Part shown: positions 1 to 9,054 of the stretch, piece by piece
Position numbering within the stretch: the stretch's first letter is position 1
Layout of the letters: each line of letters starts with the position of its first letter
Assembly (NCBI GenBank): GCA_046542355.1
Contig: JBKHBN010000047.1
Coordinates: forward strand, 1 to 10,881
Source of the DNA: UBA1672 sp046542355
Lineage (GTDB): Bacteria; Pseudomonadota; Alphaproteobacteria; Micavibrionales; Micavibrionaceae
DNA: 10,881 bases
Direction: 5' to 3'
Program-made: the position numbers and the translations under genes
Notes under the pieces: generated by a model
What the model saw: only the letters and a program-made list of their open reading frames with translations
Told to the model about the DNA's origin: nothing
The model's database searches: none

Positions 1-99
1 CGTGCATATAAGATGCATCACCCTTTGGGCTAATATCTCGTGACTACACTATCTAGAATGTCCTTGTGATTTTATTGATTCCTGTATAAAATGGGATCT

Positions 100-130
100 C
101 CCGCTTAAGGTGGGTACTTTCTTTTTTTAC
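100..130 (+). terminator. Weak hairpin with T-rich tail before the exchanger gene
   Basis: CCCGC (100-104) can pair with GTGGG (110-114), including one G-U pair, around the loop TTAAG. The T-rich tract TACTTTCTTTTTTT follows. It could be the terminator of a gene to the left of the window or a short leader structure, since it ends only 13 nt before the next start codon. The stem is short and the T-run is delayed by a few bases, so the call is weak. Nothing else was recognised in 1-143 apart from a poor promoter-like pair, TTGTGA (64-69) and TATAAA (85-90), with only 15 nt between them. Confidence 0.22.
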
Positions 131-143
131 TGGCAGTGTTCTC

Positions 144-1229
144 ATGCATTTTTTCGGATTTCTTGAACAATTATCTTTTTGGCCGCAGATGGCAGCATGG
201 CTGGTCGTTTTGCTTGTTGTGGCTTTCATTATTTCTAAAGCCTGTAATTATTTTGAAGGAGCCGCTGATTATCTGGGACGGCATTTTCCTCCGGGCGTTA
301 AGGGAGCCACAGTGAATGCTGCCGGTTCTTCTATGCCCGAATTGCTTTCTGCTGTGGCGCTTTTGTTTTTTTTGCATTCCGCTGATTCTTTTGGCGCCGG
401 TATAGCGCTGACAGCAGGAAGCGCTATTTTTAATTCGGTTTTTATTCCTTTATGTGTCGTTGTTGCTGTAATGGTTTCTTTTCGGCTGGGAGTGGTTGTT
501 TGGGCAGCGCAGAGGAAGGAAATCACGCTTTGTAAGGCCAGTATTATCAGGGATGGAACTGCTCTTATAGTGTCGGAAATTGTGCTCATTCTTTTATTAA
601 GTAAAACTATGCTTACGTGGGTGGATGGGGCTATACTGGTCGGTCTTTATATTCCTTATGTTTTTTATATGTGGTGGCAATCGCGCAATCACCGTAATGT
701 TGGGGTTGATGAAGAAAACCAAAAGTTTACGCCTATGTCGGCGTGGGGCGTGTTGCTCATATCTGTAGCGATTCTTGTTGTTGCCTGTCATGCTCTGGCC
801 GAGAGTGTTATAGGAACAGCCAACATGTTTGGGGTTAATCCCTTTATAACAGCCATTTTTCTAGGAGCTGCGGCGTCTTCGGTTCCTGATACCATACTTT
901 CCGTTAAGGATGCCCGTAAAGGCAAAGAGGATGATGCTATAGCCAATGCTGTGGGATCGAATACTTTTGATATTTGTATTGCTCTTGGGCTTCCTTTGAT
1001 GGTTTACGGTCTTATGTATGGCCCTGTGGAGATGCCAAGCCATGATGGAATACAGGTGCTGCGTATTGCTCTTGTCTTTATTACTGTGTCTGTGCTTGCG
1101 CTTTTCCTTATCCCCAAGCGGGTAAAGTTGTGGCATGCTTACTGTCTTGGCTTACTTTATCTGGGCTGGATTTTCTTTGCCATGAATGCTGAATTTCGCT
1201 GGATTGATGTTAATCTCGATCTTTTTTGA
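144..1229 (+). CDS. Sodium/calcium exchanger-family membrane protein
   Basis: This is a 361-residue, very hydrophobic inner-membrane protein with about ten likely membrane segments. It has the two inverted alpha-repeats of the sodium/calcium exchanger (CaCA) superfamily. The first repeat, at about 52-103, contains GSSMPE (61-66) and GSAIFN (92-97). The second, at about 238-285, contains ASSVPD (244-249) and GSNTFD (271-276). In this family E66 and D249 correspond to the acidic ion-binding residues. The hydrophilic stretch at about 179-198 would be the central cytoplasmic loop. Exchange of sodium or protons for calcium is inferred from the family; ion preference cannot be read from the sequence. 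The ATG at 144 lacks a clear Shine-Dalgarno, and M16 is an alternative start that would keep both repeats. The gene is convergent with gpt, with 23 nt between them and no good terminator. Confidence 0.88.
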   Translation: MHFFGFLEQLSFWPQMAAWLVVLLVVAFIISKACNYFEGAADYLGRHFPPGVKGATVNAAGSSMPELLSAVALLFFLHSADSFGAGIALTAGSAIFNSVFIPLCVVVAVMVSFRLGVVVWAAQRKEITLCKASIIRDGTALIVSEIVLILLLSKTMLTWVDGAILVGLYIPYVFYMWWQSRNHRNVGVDEENQKFTPMSAWGVLLISVAILVVACHALAESVIGTANMFGVNPFITAIFLGAAASSVPDTILSVKDARKGKEDDAIANAVGSNTFDICIALGLPLMVYGLMYGPVEMPSHDGIQVLRIALVFITVSVLALFLIPKRVKLWHAYCLGLLYLGWIFFAMNAEFRWIDVNLDLF

Positions 1230-1252
1230 ATACCTCAAGCTTGGCAGATTTT

Positions 1253-1699
1253 TTATATTTCCCAAGGGAAGTCAACCCAGGTCTCTTGCTCAAATGAACG
1301 CACAAAGCAGTCTGTATGCGGTACGCCTAGGGGCTTGGCGTAAAGTGTGGCAAAAATGCAATCGCTTGTCAGGGGGTGTAAATATTCCATGGTTTTTCCT
1401 GTATCAACAAGATCATCGATAACCAATGTATTTTTTAGATAGTCCGGGTTTGCTTTTTTAAGCGTTTTAATGACTTCACTTTGTTCCTGACTATGGTAGC
1501 TCTCCAGTCCTATTGTCTCTATGTCTTTAATTCCCAAGGTTCGAGTTACGAGCGCTGCGGGGATCAGTCCGCCTCTGGTGATGGCCAGGATTTTATTTGG
1601 TAGTGAGCCGTACTGGTTTTGAAGTTTCTGCGCAAGTGCTATGCTGTCTTGTTTGATTTCGTCCCAGCTTATTGCTACTTTGTAGGTGTAATTGCTCAT
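1253..1699 (-). CDS. gpt: Xanthine/guanine phosphoribosyltransferase (Gpt-like)
   Basis: This 148-residue type I phosphoribosyltransferase would convert guanine or xanthine plus PRPP to GMP or XMP in purine salvage, peripheral to the inner membrane in E. coli. The PRPP-binding loop VIDDLVDTGKT (93-103) carries the paired acidic residues D95 and D96. The upstream TRGGLIPAAL segment (41-50) corresponds to the SRGGLVPGAL segment of E. coli Gpt, and AKPLG (121-125) and TWVDFPWEI (140-148) match its later landmarks. The protein stops at PWEI and lacks roughly the last 14 residues of the 152-residue E. coli enzyme. This may be natural shortening, because there is no sign of frameshift. The ATG at 1699 has no strong Shine-Dalgarno. 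Hypoxanthine preference cannot be excluded. Confidence 0.88.
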   Translation of the reverse strand: MSNYTYKVAISWDEIKQDSIALAQKLQNQYGSLPNKILAITRGGLIPAALVTRTLGIKDIETIGLESYHSQEQSEVIKTLKKANPDYLKNTLVIDDLVDTGKTMEYLHPLTSDCIFATLYAKPLGVPHTDCFVRSFEQETWVDFPWEI

Positions 1700-1920
1700 T
1701 GTGTTGCTATCGTGTTTTTGTTTGTTCTTCCTAACTCACGTATTGTGAAAAAGGGGACATTAAACAAATCAGCGCGGAAAGCAAGCTTAAATCTTGGTAT
1801 TTGTCAGTTAGTGTATTGTTTATGATGATGAAAAAAAATGATGATTTGTGCATTTGCAGAGGTTATTTGTTTTGATTTGATTTAAAGCGTAGAAATGTCA
1901 ATAAAAATGCAGAAATAAAA

Positions 1921-1948
1921 TTGACAAGCCATATGCTTTCTGTATTTT
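1921..1948 (+). promoter_or_regulatory. Probable promoter of tRNA-Asn
   Basis: A perfect -35 box TTGACA (1921-1926) is followed after 16 nt by TATTTT (1943-1948), a 4/6 match to the -10 box. Transcription would begin near 1955, giving a leader of about a dozen bases before the tRNA. The rest of 1700-1967 is AT-rich and holds no supportable gene. Confidence 0.6.
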
Positions 1949-1967
1949 ATCGAATGTCTTTAGGCAT

Positions 1968-3503
<1,536 letters not shown>

Positions 3504-3524
3504 GGCAAGACCTACTTTATAAAA

Positions 3525-3594
3525 CTAATTATAAAAATCATGATAGATTGTATTGCTTCGTCTTTGAAGGTTAAAATTAACAAATTCATATTAC
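3525..3594. promoter_or_regulatory. Divergent promoter region, recombinase and nuclease gene
   Basis: The 109-nt AT-rich gap must serve both divergent genes. On the minus strand a perfect TATAAT lies opposite ATTATA at about 3528-3533, toward the recombinase, with no good -35. On the plus strand TTGAAG (3564-3569) and CATATT (3587-3592) are 17 nt apart, each a 4/6 match. The small palindromes ATCATGAT (3537-3544) and GTTAA-aa-TTAAC (3570-3581) could be operator half-sites. Individual boxes are uncertain. Confidence 0.3.
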
Positions 3595-3612
3595 TTAACG
3601 GATTGCCGCCCA

Positions 3613-5835
3613 ATGAAAGCGCATAAAGATAAACCACCAGAACCCATAGATTTTTCAAAAATAACGATCCCCGAACATCGCTCTGAAACGGAGATTATTG
3701 CTGACTTGGAGAAGCTGTGCTCACTTCCTGGCTACGCCCATACTCTCGCGTTTTTATGCTGGCGAGATAATTTTATAGGCTACGGCGAAGAACTTGTACC
3801 TGACGATCTGGATAAAATGAAATCATCAGAGCGGTTTTTACGTTCAGAGTTGTCGTTCCTGATCGGTTTGATGGTTAAAGCTCCTCTTGATATTCAGTGG
3901 CCCTCTGCCAACGCTATCCAAAAATATATTGATGGCACTGAAAAACTTATGGAAGAGCTTCATGATGCGATGAAGTGCCAGTTTTGGGTGGCTGTAAAAG
4001 AAATGGGGTTTGATCCACAAAAGGAAAGTCCGCTATCTGCTGGAAAAGCAATGCGGGAGCCTTTTTTCTACGCCAGTGAAGCAGCTTTTTTGTTTCAATA
4101 CAGGGATTTTTCAACCGACAGATATAAAGGCGACAAAAGCTGGCTATCAGAAAACAAGGGCTTTTCTCCAGAGGACGTCAAAAAAGTTATCAATGCAACT
4201 GCTGAAATGCAGGTTAAAAAGCTTCTGGCACTCAAATTACAGTGTACTCCAGAAAATATAGATAACCTTACGCTGCTGCCCGCGTTTACTTTTACGGCAG
4301 AGGAAATATCAGAAGAGGCGAAACTGGCTACGGATAAAGTTCAAAATATTCTGAAGGCTTTTTCTCTTCAGTCTGTACCCTGTAATCAGAATTTTTCGGA
4401 AGTTGGGGCTTACAACGAAATCAGTGCATATCCGATCATTCCTGTAGATGGCGAGCAATATATCCTCTTCCAAGGATACAGCTTAGCTGAAAGCTCTTAT
4501 GAAACACCGTTCTTCTGGATGTCACAGGATCAGGACTATGCAGAAAAGGCCAAGGAAAACCGAGGGCTTTTTACCGAAAGATTTGCAACGGAGAGGTTAA
4601 AAGCGGTTCTTGGTGCAGAGCGCGTTTACACCAACGTCGAAATCAAGAAAGGAAAAAACCGCGTTGGAGAAATTGATGTTCTCGCCGTCTATGCAGACAG
4701 AGCTGTCATACTGGAAGCTAAATCAAAAAAGCTCACTGTGGCGGCAAGGACAGGAAGTGATGAGCATATCAAAAAAGATTTCGAGGCTGCGGTACAGAAA
4801 GCCTACGATCAAAGCTTCAGGAACGCTGAATTTTTAATGAATGGTGAATACACACTTATTGATGAGTGTGGGAACATTCTCAATATTAGGAATGATTTCG
4901 CCGAGATTTTCATCTTCTGCGTTGTTTCAGATTATTATCCGGCACTGGCCCATCAGGCGGATCACTTTCTGAAGACACAAGAACACACAATCATAAAGTC
5001 CCCTTATATTATGGATGTCTTCTTTTTAGACGTCCTGTGCGAAATGCTGGATTGTCCGCTTCAATTCTTTAATTACCTTAATCGTAGGTTACGTTATTCC
5101 AAAAAGGTCAAGGCAGAAACAGAGCTTGCTGTTCTATCGTATCATCTGGCCTATAATCTTTGGTTTAATGATGAGCAGGACTTCATTGATCTTGGCGTAG
5201 ATTTCTCTGTGCATGTAGACGCGGCCATGCTGTCCAGAAGAGATGGGTTGCCTGGAAAAACTACGCCAGACGGCGTTTTAACAAAGCTCAAAGGAACATT
5301 TTTTGACCGGATAATTCAGAAAATCAGCAGTCTGGAAGAAGATAATATATTGGAGCTGGGATATTTTTTGCTGGAAATCAGCGAACAGGCAGCGGAGGAG
5401 CTTTCTCAAGGTTGTGAAATGATACTGGCGCAATGCCGCCAGGATGGTCGTCCTCATGATTTGACGATGGGATTTGGCCCCTCCGGCATCACAATTCATG
5501 CGGGCTTACAGGAAAACCAAGAAGCGTATGAGCGGCTTTATAGCCACTGTGAAATGGCCAAATACCGACAAAAAGCTGATAGCTGGTTTGGTATTGCTCT
5601 AAATCCTGCATGTGATGATTTCATCCAAATGGTGATGGGGTTAAGATCGCCGGGGGAACAGCGGGAGGAAATGGATCGGCTTCTCACACAATTTCCTGGT
5701 CCCCGCCATAAAAATCTTAAACAGGCACTTCACAAATTCGGGAATAAGAAAAAATCAAAAGTTGGTCGCAATGATCCTTGCCTGTGTGGTAGTGGTAAAA
5801 AAGATAAAAAATGCTGCAAGAACAGCTCTAAATAG
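3613..5835 (+). CDS. PD-(D/E)xK nuclease-like protein with C-terminal SEC-C motif
   Basis: This 740-residue soluble protein has no signal peptide and no clear membrane segment. A restriction-endonuclease-like core lies at about 318-402: an acidic helix containing TERFATERL (321-329), GEIDVLAVY (352-360) supplying D355, VILEAKSK (365-372) supplying E368 and K370, and a downstream helix with QKAYDQ (395-400). The order E, D, ExK, Q-x-x-Y resembles NERD and related PD-(D/E)xK nucleases, so DNA cleavage is inferred. The C-terminus (717-735) is a SEC-C zinc motif, GRNDPCLCGSG followed by KKCC, with C723, C725, C734 and C735. This motif occurs at the end of SecA and on many unrelated proteins. The first 300 residues and about 410-700 match nothing recognised. 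The gene is divergent from the recombinase and ends 3 nt from the convergent KAP gene. A defence role is plausible but unproven. Only a weak GGA precedes the ATG. Confidence 0.8.
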   Translation: MKAHKDKPPEPIDFSKITIPEHRSETEIIADLEKLCSLPGYAHTLAFLCWRDNFIGYGEELVPDDLDKMKSSERFLRSELSFLIGLMVKAPLDIQWPSANAIQKYIDGTEKLMEELHDAMKCQFWVAVKEMGFDPQKESPLSAGKAMREPFFYASEAAFLFQYRDFSTDRYKGDKSWLSENKGFSPEDVKKVINATAEMQVKKLLALKLQCTPENIDNLTLLPAFTFTAEEISEEAKLATDKVQNILKAFSLQSVPCNQNFSEVGAYNEISAYPIIPVDGEQYILFQGYSLAESSYETPFFWMSQDQDYAEKAKENRGLFTERFATERLKAVLGAERVYTNVEIKKGKNRVGEIDVLAVYADRAVILEAKSKKLTVAARTGSDEHIKKDFEAAVQKAYDQSFRNAEFLMNGEYTLIDECGNILNIRNDFAEIFIFCVVSDYYPALAHQADHFLKTQEHTIIKSPYIMDVFFLDVLCEMLDCPLQFFNYLNRRLRYSKKVKAETELAVLSYHLAYNLWFNDEQDFIDLGVDFSVHVDAAMLSRRDGLPGKTTPDGVLTKLKGTFFDRIIQKISSLEEDNILELGYFLLEISEQAAEELSQGCEMILAQCRQDGRPHDLTMGFGPSGITIHAGLQENQEAYERLYSHCEMAKYRQKADSWFGIALNPACDDFIQMVMGLRSPGEQREEMDRLLTQFPGPRHKNLKQALHKFGNKKKSKVGRNDPCLCGSGKKDKKCCKNSSK

Positions 5836-5838
5836 AGA

Positions 5839-8244
5839 TCAATCCGGCAATCTTTCCGGCAGTTCACGGGCGGCACTGATAACATCAGGGTATTCTTTGG
5901 CAATGTAAGGCACATTGGAAGCCGCTTCGTTCACTCTCGCCTGAATATCGGCACTGTCCATGCCTGTGAGTTTTTTTAGGCCGTATTTGTTCAAACCATA
6001 TTTTGCAACAGCTCCGCTCCTCTCACTGTAACTCGTGCTTATATCCATCATAGTGTTCAGCAGCTCAAATACGCTCCGGTCATTCTTAACCCATTCATCG
6101 AGGGTTTCCCGCGCCTGTTCTGGGTTCAGGCGCAGCCACATAAAGAGCATTGCAGCAGCGTGTTTATGTTCCAGCCAGCGCCTGCTCCTATCATTTTGCA
6201 CCCAGAGAGAAATTTGCTTTTCGAGCTTTTCTTTGAGTTTATTGAACTCGTTTTCTGGCAACTGAAGTTCCAGCGGGTGCTTACTTTTTGCCATCTCACG
6301 CTCGTATTCAATAAACTCGTTCTCCATAGCAGCCTTTTCAAACAGGTGCATCGGCAGATATTGAGCACCATCGCTCAGCCAGCGTGATAAAATATCATTG
6401 AGGGCCTGGACGCGCTGCTTCTCCGGCTGAGCATTAATAAAATGCACAGCGAGCAAGAGAATAGACATGGCATATTCTTCATCATCAAAGTTTGTTCCCA
6501 AAGAATGCAAAAGCGGCAATGCTTGTTTTTGCCAGTTCAGAGGAGTTTGCTCATTATGCTCTTTTAAATCCCGTACTACGTAGCGGAGCATATAATCACC
6601 AAAAGCTCGTACTTTCTGAAGCACCTTATCCCGCGCTTTATCACTTTTTGCTGTCAGGAGATCATGGACAATTTCCGGCGTTTCTGTAGCGGCGTTTTGT
6701 TCATACTTAAAATAATTTTCAAAGAAATCAGGGATGCCCATACGATATGATTGCCGCTCTTCTGCGCTAAAAGGGTAAGAGCCGTCATACTGCAAGGATG
6801 GGAATACAACTTCGAGCATGTTAGCGATCTGTTCTTTTGTCTGGTTATCGCCTCGTATTTGATCTTGAATATAACCTTCATCTGGCGAGTTATCCGTTTG
6901 ATCCAGCGGGCCGCGCAAAGGATCGTCCTTGATAAATCGCCGCCCACCGCTTAAAACGGCATCGCGATGAACCCACAGCCAGTTCCAAAGCTGCGGCTGG
7001 TACTCCATCAGATACGATGCGACTAAAATATCGACTGGATTGCTTTTGTCTCCCAGCATCGCGATCATGTGAAAAGAGCGGTTTGTTATTCGTTCTCCTA
7101 TCCGCATCGTGGTTATTAATTCGGCGATAGCAGGCTGCATTCTCTGCCAATAAGGGGTACGGTTGAAATCTTTACCGTATATTCCTGTTATCCGCTCGCA
7201 GAAACGATCAAAAGTCAGAGAAGCAATCGCGTAGTCAGCAGGACGAGGAAGCTTATAAGCGGCCTGTACGACTTTCTGAAGATACCCTTCGCCATACGTA
7301 TAAACCTCATCAACGTCCGCGTGTCGGCCAGCCATATCGCCGAGTGCGTTAATCACGTGCTGGCGGTCGTAGCCGACCAGATAAATGATTTTTGGGAAAT
7401 CTGCGATCATCCGCATCAACTGCACCATTGCTCGGATTTCTTCGGGGTTCAGCCTGTCCAAATCCTCAACGGCCACAACGATATGAGAGAACGGCAGTTT
7501 GCTGTCGCGGAGTTTTTCTGTAACCTCTCTTTTAAGCTGGTCGAGCGTTTTGGCGGACAGGGCGTCTTCGTAATCTTCCAGTATGTCGGCATAATCCCGC
7601 AGCAAGTCTGAAATGCTGATAAGCGCCTTCTCGCTTTCTTCCATTGCTTGGGGCGAACGCAGCCAGTCATATGCTGCCCATAGCAGCAATGCCGTTCCTG
7701 CCGTGATTTCAGTGAAGGACGGTATAAAATCGACCACAGTCGCCAGGAAATAGAAAACGCCACCAAAACCAATTAACGCCAGCCTGCGAGCGAGCTTGTT
7801 CTTTGCCAGGAAATCACAGATTTTTTTCACCGGCATAAGTCTACGCTTTAGCCACAATAGCCATTTCGGCGGTTTAAGGCCCGCTTCCCACTCAAGGAAG
7901 GTTGCCAAATCTTTGAGAAACAGGCTGGCCAGGTGCTCACTGTCCGTGAAGTGCCAAGGATTAAACACCATCCATTTTACGTGCCGGTCGCTGTTTTTCT
8001 GATTGTGCTCCTCGATCTCCCTCCTAATCAACTCTATGGAGTAGCTTTTACCTTCGCCCCATGCCCCCTCGATGCCGACGACCAAGCATTCATTTTCAGG
8101 AGAAGTTGTAATCAGCCGCGTTATGCCCTTGGCAAAGGGTGTCCTGCCCAGTTCGTCATTCAGAACACTCTGGCCGTTGATGTTCCCTGAAAGTAGAGAA
8201 AACTCTATATCTGCTGGCTCTTTCTTCTGTTTCTTTTTCGCCAT
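5839..8244 (-). CDS. KAP-family P-loop NTPase with membrane insertion
   Basis: This 801-residue protein has Walker A GAWGEGKS (60-67). Its Walker B-like VVAVEDLDR (256-264) has E260, D261 and D263. The sensor-like IIYLVGYDRQHV (286-297) and GYLQKVVQAAYKLP (320-333) are typical of KAP NTPases. Two membrane segments, about 151-174 and 179-195, lie between Walker A and Walker B; this insertion is a hallmark of many KAP proteins and places it at the inner membrane. Residues from about 420 on are helical and unrecognised. The family includes PifA, by which F plasmid excludes phage T7, and eukaryotic Kidins220. The start is well set: GAGGTG lies 10 nt before the ATG and overlaps the TAG of the upstream membrane-protein gene, so translation is probably coupled. 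Function as an envelope-linked defence or exclusion ATPase is inference. Confidence 0.88.
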   Translation of the reverse strand: MAKKKQKKEPADIEFSLLSGNINGQSVLNDELGRTPFAKGITRLITTSPENECLVVGIEGAWGEGKSYSIELIRREIEEHNQKNSDRHVKWMVFNPWHFTDSEHLASLFLKDLATFLEWEAGLKPPKWLLWLKRRLMPVKKICDFLAKNKLARRLALIGFGGVFYFLATVVDFIPSFTEITAGTALLLWAAYDWLRSPQAMEESEKALISISDLLRDYADILEDYEDALSAKTLDQLKREVTEKLRDSKLPFSHIVVAVEDLDRLNPEEIRAMVQLMRMIADFPKIIYLVGYDRQHVINALGDMAGRHADVDEVYTYGEGYLQKVVQAAYKLPRPADYAIASLTFDRFCERITGIYGKDFNRTPYWQRMQPAIAELITTMRIGERITNRSFHMIAMLGDKSNPVDILVASYLMEYQPQLWNWLWVHRDAVLSGGRRFIKDDPLRGPLDQTDNSPDEGYIQDQIRGDNQTKEQIANMLEVVFPSLQYDGSYPFSAEERQSYRMGIPDFFENYFKYEQNAATETPEIVHDLLTAKSDKARDKVLQKVRAFGDYMLRYVVRDLKEHNEQTPLNWQKQALPLLHSLGTNFDDEEYAMSILLLAVHFINAQPEKQRVQALNDILSRWLSDGAQYLPMHLFEKAAMENEFIEYEREMAKSKHPLELQLPENEFNKLKEKLEKQISLWVQNDRSRRWLEHKHAAAMLFMWLRLNPEQARETLDEWVKNDRSVFELLNTMMDISTSYSERSGAVAKYGLNKYGLKKLTGMDSADIQARVNEAASNVPYIAKEYPDVISAARELPERLPD

Positions 8245-8259
8245 GCCTTAAAAACACCT

Positions 8260-8733
8260 CTATAAATCCCATTCGCCGCTATTGATCCTGTTGGCAACGG
8301 TGTCACAGGACACATGGCCATTTCGAATGTCGCCAGAGACTTTGGAATAGGCGTATTTGTCGATAGCGTCTTTTTCATCGGCTGTCAGTCCGCCTTCGTC
8401 TTCCAGCGATTGGATCAGCGTCATCATCTTTTCACGGTTACGGTTGTTAAATCCTTCTCCGGCCTGCATGAGTTCTGGAGTGTGGCCGTGTTCCTTGGCG
8501 CACATGCCGACATACCCCAGAGGCACTGTAGCCTTCATAAACCGTGCGAACCGCTCATGACCAATTTTATCCTGGACGGCCTCGATCTGCGACATGGTTG
8601 CAGCGGACGGAACACCATATTCGCGCATGAGCCTCGGCCCAACAAAGATGGCAGCGACGATCAAAAATATTACGATCCCTGTCAGCTTTCCGGAGGCTTT
8701 TTTCTCTTTTTTATCCTCTTCATTTTCCACCAT
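8260..8733 (-). CDS. Small bitopic membrane protein, partner gene of the KAP NTPase
   Basis: This 157-residue protein belongs to no family I recognise. It has a charged, lysine- and glutamate-rich N-terminus (about 1-16), one membrane helix (about 17-34, LTGIVIFLIVAAIF) and a soluble domain of about 120 residues that should face the periplasm. That domain has exactly two cysteines, C78 and C143, which could form a disulfide. The start at 8733 is chosen because AAGGAG lies 5 nt before its ATG; a longer frame exists but begins at a TTG with no ribosome-binding site. It is the first gene of a two-gene unit, with its stop 15 nt before the KAP start and overlapping the KAP Shine-Dalgarno. Both products are membrane proteins, so a complex is likely by inference: sensor, anchor or regulator of the KAP ATPase. 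Confidence 0.8.
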   Translation of the reverse strand: MVENEEDKKEKKASGKLTGIVIFLIVAAIFVGPRLMREYGVPSAATMSQIEAVQDKIGHERFARFMKATVPLGYVGMCAKEHGHTPELMQAGEGFNNRNREKMMTLIQSLEDEGGLTADEKDAIDKYAYSKVSGDIRNGHVSCDTVANRINSGEWDL

Positions 8734-8754
8734 ACATCTCCTTTTTCCAGGGTG

Positions 8755-8760
8755 ATTATA
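8755..8760 (-). promoter_or_regulatory. Possible -10 box of the membrane protein-KAP operon
   Basis: On the minus strand a perfect TATAAT sits about 22 nt before the ATG at 8733, with the strong AAGGAG in between. No good -35 is found at normal spacing, so either activation is needed or the box is fortuitous. Confidence 0.3.
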
Positions 8761-8801
8761 ATTATTTACCAATATAAAAACAGTCTTAATCCTTCTTAGC
8801 G

Positions 8802-8830
8802 TTGCATTTTTTACCGTTCCGTCCTACAAA
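8802..8830 (+). promoter_or_regulatory. Possible promoter of the lipoprotein transcript
   Basis: TTGCAT (8802-8807) and TACAAA (8825-8830) are 17 nt apart, giving a start near 8837. The -10 box sits inside the 13-nt centre of the perfect inverted repeat ACCGTTC (8813-8819) / GAACGGT (8833-8839), which has the layout of a repressor operator. Hexamer matches are moderate. Confidence 0.4.
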
Positions 8831-8836
8831 AAGAAC

Positions 8837-9038
8837 GGTCTGTCCTAATGGCGGACTGGGGCTTTTCATCCCCGATCAAGTGCGGCTCTGACACCGCCGC
8901 AAGTGTGTCGCTACTCAGCTATGGCTGGGTGGCGATTGCCATGTCCAAGGCGCAAGCCCAAAAGCATCGCGCCGTTTCACTTGATACGGATGAAAACACC
9001 CAGTCACCAGAGCAGGACAAGCTCTGGTGGCAGTTTTT
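8837..9038 (+). other. Structured or open leader upstream of the lipoprotein
   Basis: This roughly 200-nt stretch lies between a plausible promoter and a terminator-like hairpin. Several small hairpins can be drawn in series: GCGGC/GCCGC with a 9-nt loop, CAGC-TATG-GCTG, TGGC-GATT-GCCA, GGC-GCAA-GCC with a GNRA-type loop, and TTTCA/TGAAA. That would suit a riboswitch-like leader or a separate small RNA. Against this, 8848-9054 is an open frame continuous with the lipoprotein, with a coding-like GC bias (third positions about two-thirds G or C by hand count), so it may be coding or a relic. Its ATG at 8848 lacks a Shine-Dalgarno. It matches no RNA family I recognise. Confidence 0.3.
9003..9038 (+). 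terminator. Hairpin with T-run (intrinsic terminator or attenuator)
   Basis: CACCAGAGC (9005-9013) pairs perfectly with GCTCTGGTG (9021-9029) around the loop AGGACAA. One G-U pair and one G-C pair extend the stem to 11 bp (9003-9031). AGTTTTT follows at 9032-9038. The T-run ends one base before the Shine-Dalgarno AGGGGAG (9040-9046) of the lipoprotein, so the hairpin could attenuate that gene or end a small RNA. Confidence 0.5.
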
Positions 9039-9054
9039 CAGGGGAGTTTTCGCC

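Noticed and set aside
1230..1260. Terminator between the exchanger and gpt
   Set aside because: The palindrome CAAGCTTG has no room for a loop and no extended stem, although a T-run follows it.
1822..1875. Tiny frame starting ATGATGATG after gpt's upstream region
   Set aside because: Only 17 codons, low complexity, with no Shine-Dalgarno and no recognisable product.
8734..8772. Longer start for the small membrane protein at 8772
   Set aside because: The codon there is TTG with no ribosome-binding site, whereas the ATG at 8733 has AAGGAG at ideal spacing and leaves a better transmembrane topology.
8314..8799. 161-residue plus-strand open frame opposite the small membrane protein
   Set aside because: It is antisense to a gene with a strong ribosome-binding site and a clear membrane helix. 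Its composition and cysteine/histidine-rich text look like a shadow frame.
8848..9054. Start of the lipoprotein at 8848 (217 residues)
   Set aside because: No Shine-Dalgarno precedes it, and it would place the lipobox signal peptide 69 residues inside the protein. The ATG at 9055 has AGGGGAG and a complete signal. The stretch is reported as a leader instead.
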